Notes under the pieces: generated by a model
Database searches by the model: none
Told to the model about the DNA's origin: nothing
What the model saw: only the letters and a program-made list of their open reading frames with translations
Translations under genes and position numbers: made by a program
Source of the DNA: Microbacterium sp. SCN 70-27
GTDB taxonomy: Bacteria; Actinomycetota; Actinomycetes; Actinomycetales; Microbacteriaceae
Assembly (NCBI GenBank): GCA_001724425.1
Contig: MEEK01000013.1
Span: 26,222 to 90,221, forward strand
Reading direction: 5' to 3'
Length of the DNA stretch: 64,000 nt
In this document: positions 63,907 to 64,000 of the stretch, in pieces
Numbering within the stretch: position 1 is the first letter of the stretch
Layout: each line of letters begins with the position of its first letter

Positions 63907-64000
63907 TGTCGTGCGCCAGTAATTCATTGGATTAGTTGTAGAATGGGGCATGCCGCGCACTGGACGCCCGAAGACCCCGCTGGAGCTCACCGGTGAGGAG
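63903..64000 (+). mobile_element. left end of an IS630-family insertion sequence
   Basis: The target-like CTAG (63903-63906) is followed by TGTCGTGCGCCAG and a relatively AT-rich stretch before the transposase start. IS630 elements insert at TA/CTAG sites. The rest of the element extends past the window edge, so neither the second inverted repeat nor the target duplication can be checked. Confidence 0.65.
63950..64000 (+). CDS. IS630-family transposase, N-terminus (partial)
   Basis: 17 codons, MPRTGRPKTPLELTGEE, cut by the window edge. Start, length of leader and the RTGRPKxPLxLTxEE pattern are characteristic of the opening of actinobacterial IS630-type transposases. Confidence 0.75.
   Translation, partial: MPRTGRPKTPLELTGEE

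Overview
The window is uniformly GC-rich. Its genes are tightly packed, with many ATGA/GTGA stop-start overlaps, frequent GTG/TTG starts and many TANNNT -10 boxes only 6-7 nt before the start codon. Gene content (groES behind two CIRCE operators, GuaB plus GuaB3, the SURF1-DUF3817-guaA order, the glmS-acpS-alr-tsaE-tsaB-rimI-tsaD cluster) points to an actinobacterium, most likely Microbacteriaceae such as Microbacterium. That placement is inference from gene content and style; no rRNA or tRNA gene was found.

1-28.7 kb is an exopolysaccharide locus. A forward, mostly translationally coupled operon (3-15427) carries the end of a probable sugar epimerase, two DegT/DnrJ aminotransferases around a NeuD/PglD-like acetyltransferase (nucleotide amino-sugar synthesis), a fused GT4-GT2 glycosyltransferase, a Wzx-type flippase, two more glycosyltransferases, two Wzz-like membrane proteins, an O-antigen ligase/polymerase-like protein, and a three-gene AMP-ligase / PLP decarboxylase / acyl-carrier-protein cassette. 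Convergent and divergent units follow: a GNAT protein, three glycosyltransferases, a secreted DUF4082-like/beta-helix protein, a VanZ-like protein, and a reverse operon (deacetylase, GT2, TolB-like protein, MFS, membrane protein). A reverse-strand polyprenyl glycosylphosphotransferase, the likely initiating enzyme, closes the locus.

29-40 kb holds housekeeping genes: glmS, acpS, alr, tsaE, tsaB, rimI, a broken tsaD, a THUMP-like methyltransferase, groES and a RarD-type transporter. 39.3-44.8 kb is a branched-chain amino-acid ABC transporter: livK forward, livH-livM-livG-livF reverse. 45-54.5 kb carries guaB, a DUF559 protein between two nested palindromes, a TMEM175-like protein, an ABC-F ATPase, guaB3, SURF1, DUF3817 and guaA. 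54.6-63.2 kb has a Bax inhibitor-1 family protein, a glycerophosphodiesterase, an ABC exporter, a large S8 protease, a lipoprotein and an alpha/beta-hydrolase-fold protein. The last 0.7 kb is a pile-up of mobile DNA: a VOC gene cut by an IS end, a small orphan ORF, and the start of an IS630-type transposase at a CTAG target.

The most striking observation is tsaD. A 61-bp stretch identical to part of the neighbouring rimI replaces the codons that should encode the metal-binding His motif and shifts the frame. Other notable points are the ligase/decarboxylase/ACP cassette in a Gram-positive EPS locus, the pervasive leaderless-promoter architecture, the paired nested palindromes around a DUF559 gene, and a terminator-like hairpin upstream of glmS with no gene to terminate.
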